Positions 63,623 to 64,000 of a DNA stretch of 64,000 nt are shown one piece after another. A model generated the notes under the pieces. That model had not been told where the DNA came from. It saw only the letters and a program-made list of their open reading frames with translations, and did no database searches. The DNA is from Vibrio salinus. Its GTDB lineage: Bacteria; Pseudomonadota; Gammaproteobacteria; Enterobacterales; Vibrionaceae. The stretch is from the NCBI RefSeq assembly GCF_021272385.1, contig NZ_JAJSDZ010000009.1, positions 1,050,239 through 1,114,238 of the forward strand, in the 5' to 3' direction. Position numbers and translations under genes: made by a program. Within the stretch, counting starts at the first letter, position 1. The number at the start of each line of letters is the position of its first letter.

Positions 63623-64000
63623 ATGGATAATAATCATATTATTTTGAAGCGTGGTGACATCACTCAGTCGAATTCTGATGCGATCGTTAATGCGGCAAAT
63701 GTGACGCTGCTGGGTGGCGGTGGGGTCGATGGTGCCATTCACCGAACGGCCGGTACCGGGTTATTGAAAGAATGCAAAGCATTGCCTGATATCGATGGCG
63801 TTCGTTGTCCGGTTGGGGAGGCACGGATAACCAAAGCGGGTCGTTTAAAATGTCAGTATGTTATCCATACGGTTGGACCGAATTATTTTTCGGACTCAAA
63901 CCCGCCTTATCATCTGGAGCAGGCCTACCGCTCATCATTATCACTGGCATTGCAGATGGATTTATCAAGTATCTCATTCCTGCTATATCCTGTGGTGTAT
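63623..64000 (+). CDS. Macrodomain protein, YmdB-type ADP-ribose hydrolase, partial
   Basis: The ATG at 63623 follows AGGGG. Macrodomain motifs: LKRGDITQSNSDAIVNAANV, GGGGVDGAIHRTAGTGLLKE, CPVGEARITKAG and YVIHTVGP. These bind ADP-ribose and hydrolyse O-acetyl-ADP-ribose or remove ADP-ribose from proteins. At about 63977 one T is missing: the sequence should continue SFPAISCGVYG but reads out of frame. The gene runs off the window. The same kind of indel occurs in frdA and frdB. Confidence 0.85.
   Translation, partial: MDNNHIILKRGDITQSNSDAIVNAANVTLLGGGGVDGAIHRTAGTGLLKECKALPDIDGVRCPVGEARITKAGRLKCQYVIHTVGPNYFSDSNPPYHLEQAYRSSLSLALQMDLSSISFLLYPVVY

Overview
The window looks like chromosomal DNA of a marine gammaproteobacterium, most likely a member of the Vibrionaceae (Vibrio or Photobacterium type). 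This is inferred from the fumarate reductase/DcuB/DcuSR block, the UgpB family match, an ohrR-ohr pair, abundant c-di-GMP enzymes and the moderate-to-low GC content. No rRNA, tRNA, CRISPR array, integrase or insertion sequence was recognised. Most of the window is ordinary chromosome with accessory metabolic cassettes.

Layout. 1-6.5 kb: the tail of a PAP2 phosphatase, a small outer-membrane barrel, a minus-strand operon (porin, half-size PstS-like protein, HAMP-GGDEF-EAL enzyme), a 23-codon mini-ORF and a LprI-like/propeller-like exported protein. 6.9-15 kb: a POT peptide permease, then a glycerol-3-phosphate/glycerophosphodiester cassette: ugpQ and a DeoR repressor diverge from ugpBAEC plus a HAD-IIB phosphatase. 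15-22 kb: a MocR regulator, a GNAT, an exported 2H phosphoesterase, a DMT exporter, a tandem HD/HD-GYP protein and a maltoporin-like porin. 22.6-28 kb: an AraC regulator divergent from a four-gene cassette (mu-crystallin/ornithine cyclodeaminase-like enzyme, RidA, FAD amine/amino-acid oxidase, APC permease) that looks like an imine-forming catabolic pathway. 28-36 kb: TrkH, a 49-aa mini-protein, ohrR/ohr, a small heat-shock protein, an orphan amino-acid binding protein and a GtrB-GtrA-GtrII-like glucosylation trio. 36-45 kb: a FlaG-like protein, pqiABC, amtB, an M14 carboxypeptidase and an NfeD/slipin pair. 45-50 kb: an ABM monooxygenase, a PEP-CTERM choice-of-anchor A protein, a MipA/OmpV protein, an FMN riboswitch controlling a DMT transporter (predicted riboflavin importer) and a second small heat-shock protein. 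50-56 kb: a hydroxyisobutyrate-dehydrogenase-like enzyme divergent from a second MocR, a CSCG-motif metal permease behind a MerR-type operator, and MFS/LysR. 56-64 kb: dcuSR, dcuB and frdDCBA (anaerobic fumarate respiration), then a partial macrodomain gene.

The most unusual signals are as follows. (1) About a dozen single-base indels are packed into frdA, frdB and the macrodomain gene (60.7-64 kb), where the encoded protein is otherwise perfectly conserved; the preceding 60 kb looks clean, so sequence error is more likely than gene decay. (2) The amine/imine cassette has a dedicated AraC regulator. (3) A MerR-type long-spacer promoter stands in front of the CSCG permease, with no merR gene nearby. 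(4) The porin/half-PstS/GGDEF-EAL operon looks like an envelope-to-c-di-GMP sensing unit. (5) An FMN riboswitch stands in front of a transporter rather than a riboflavin biosynthetic gene. (6) Small ORFs with strong ribosome binding sites lie next to unusual hairpins. Functions are assigned by reading family motifs by eye; no database search was run.
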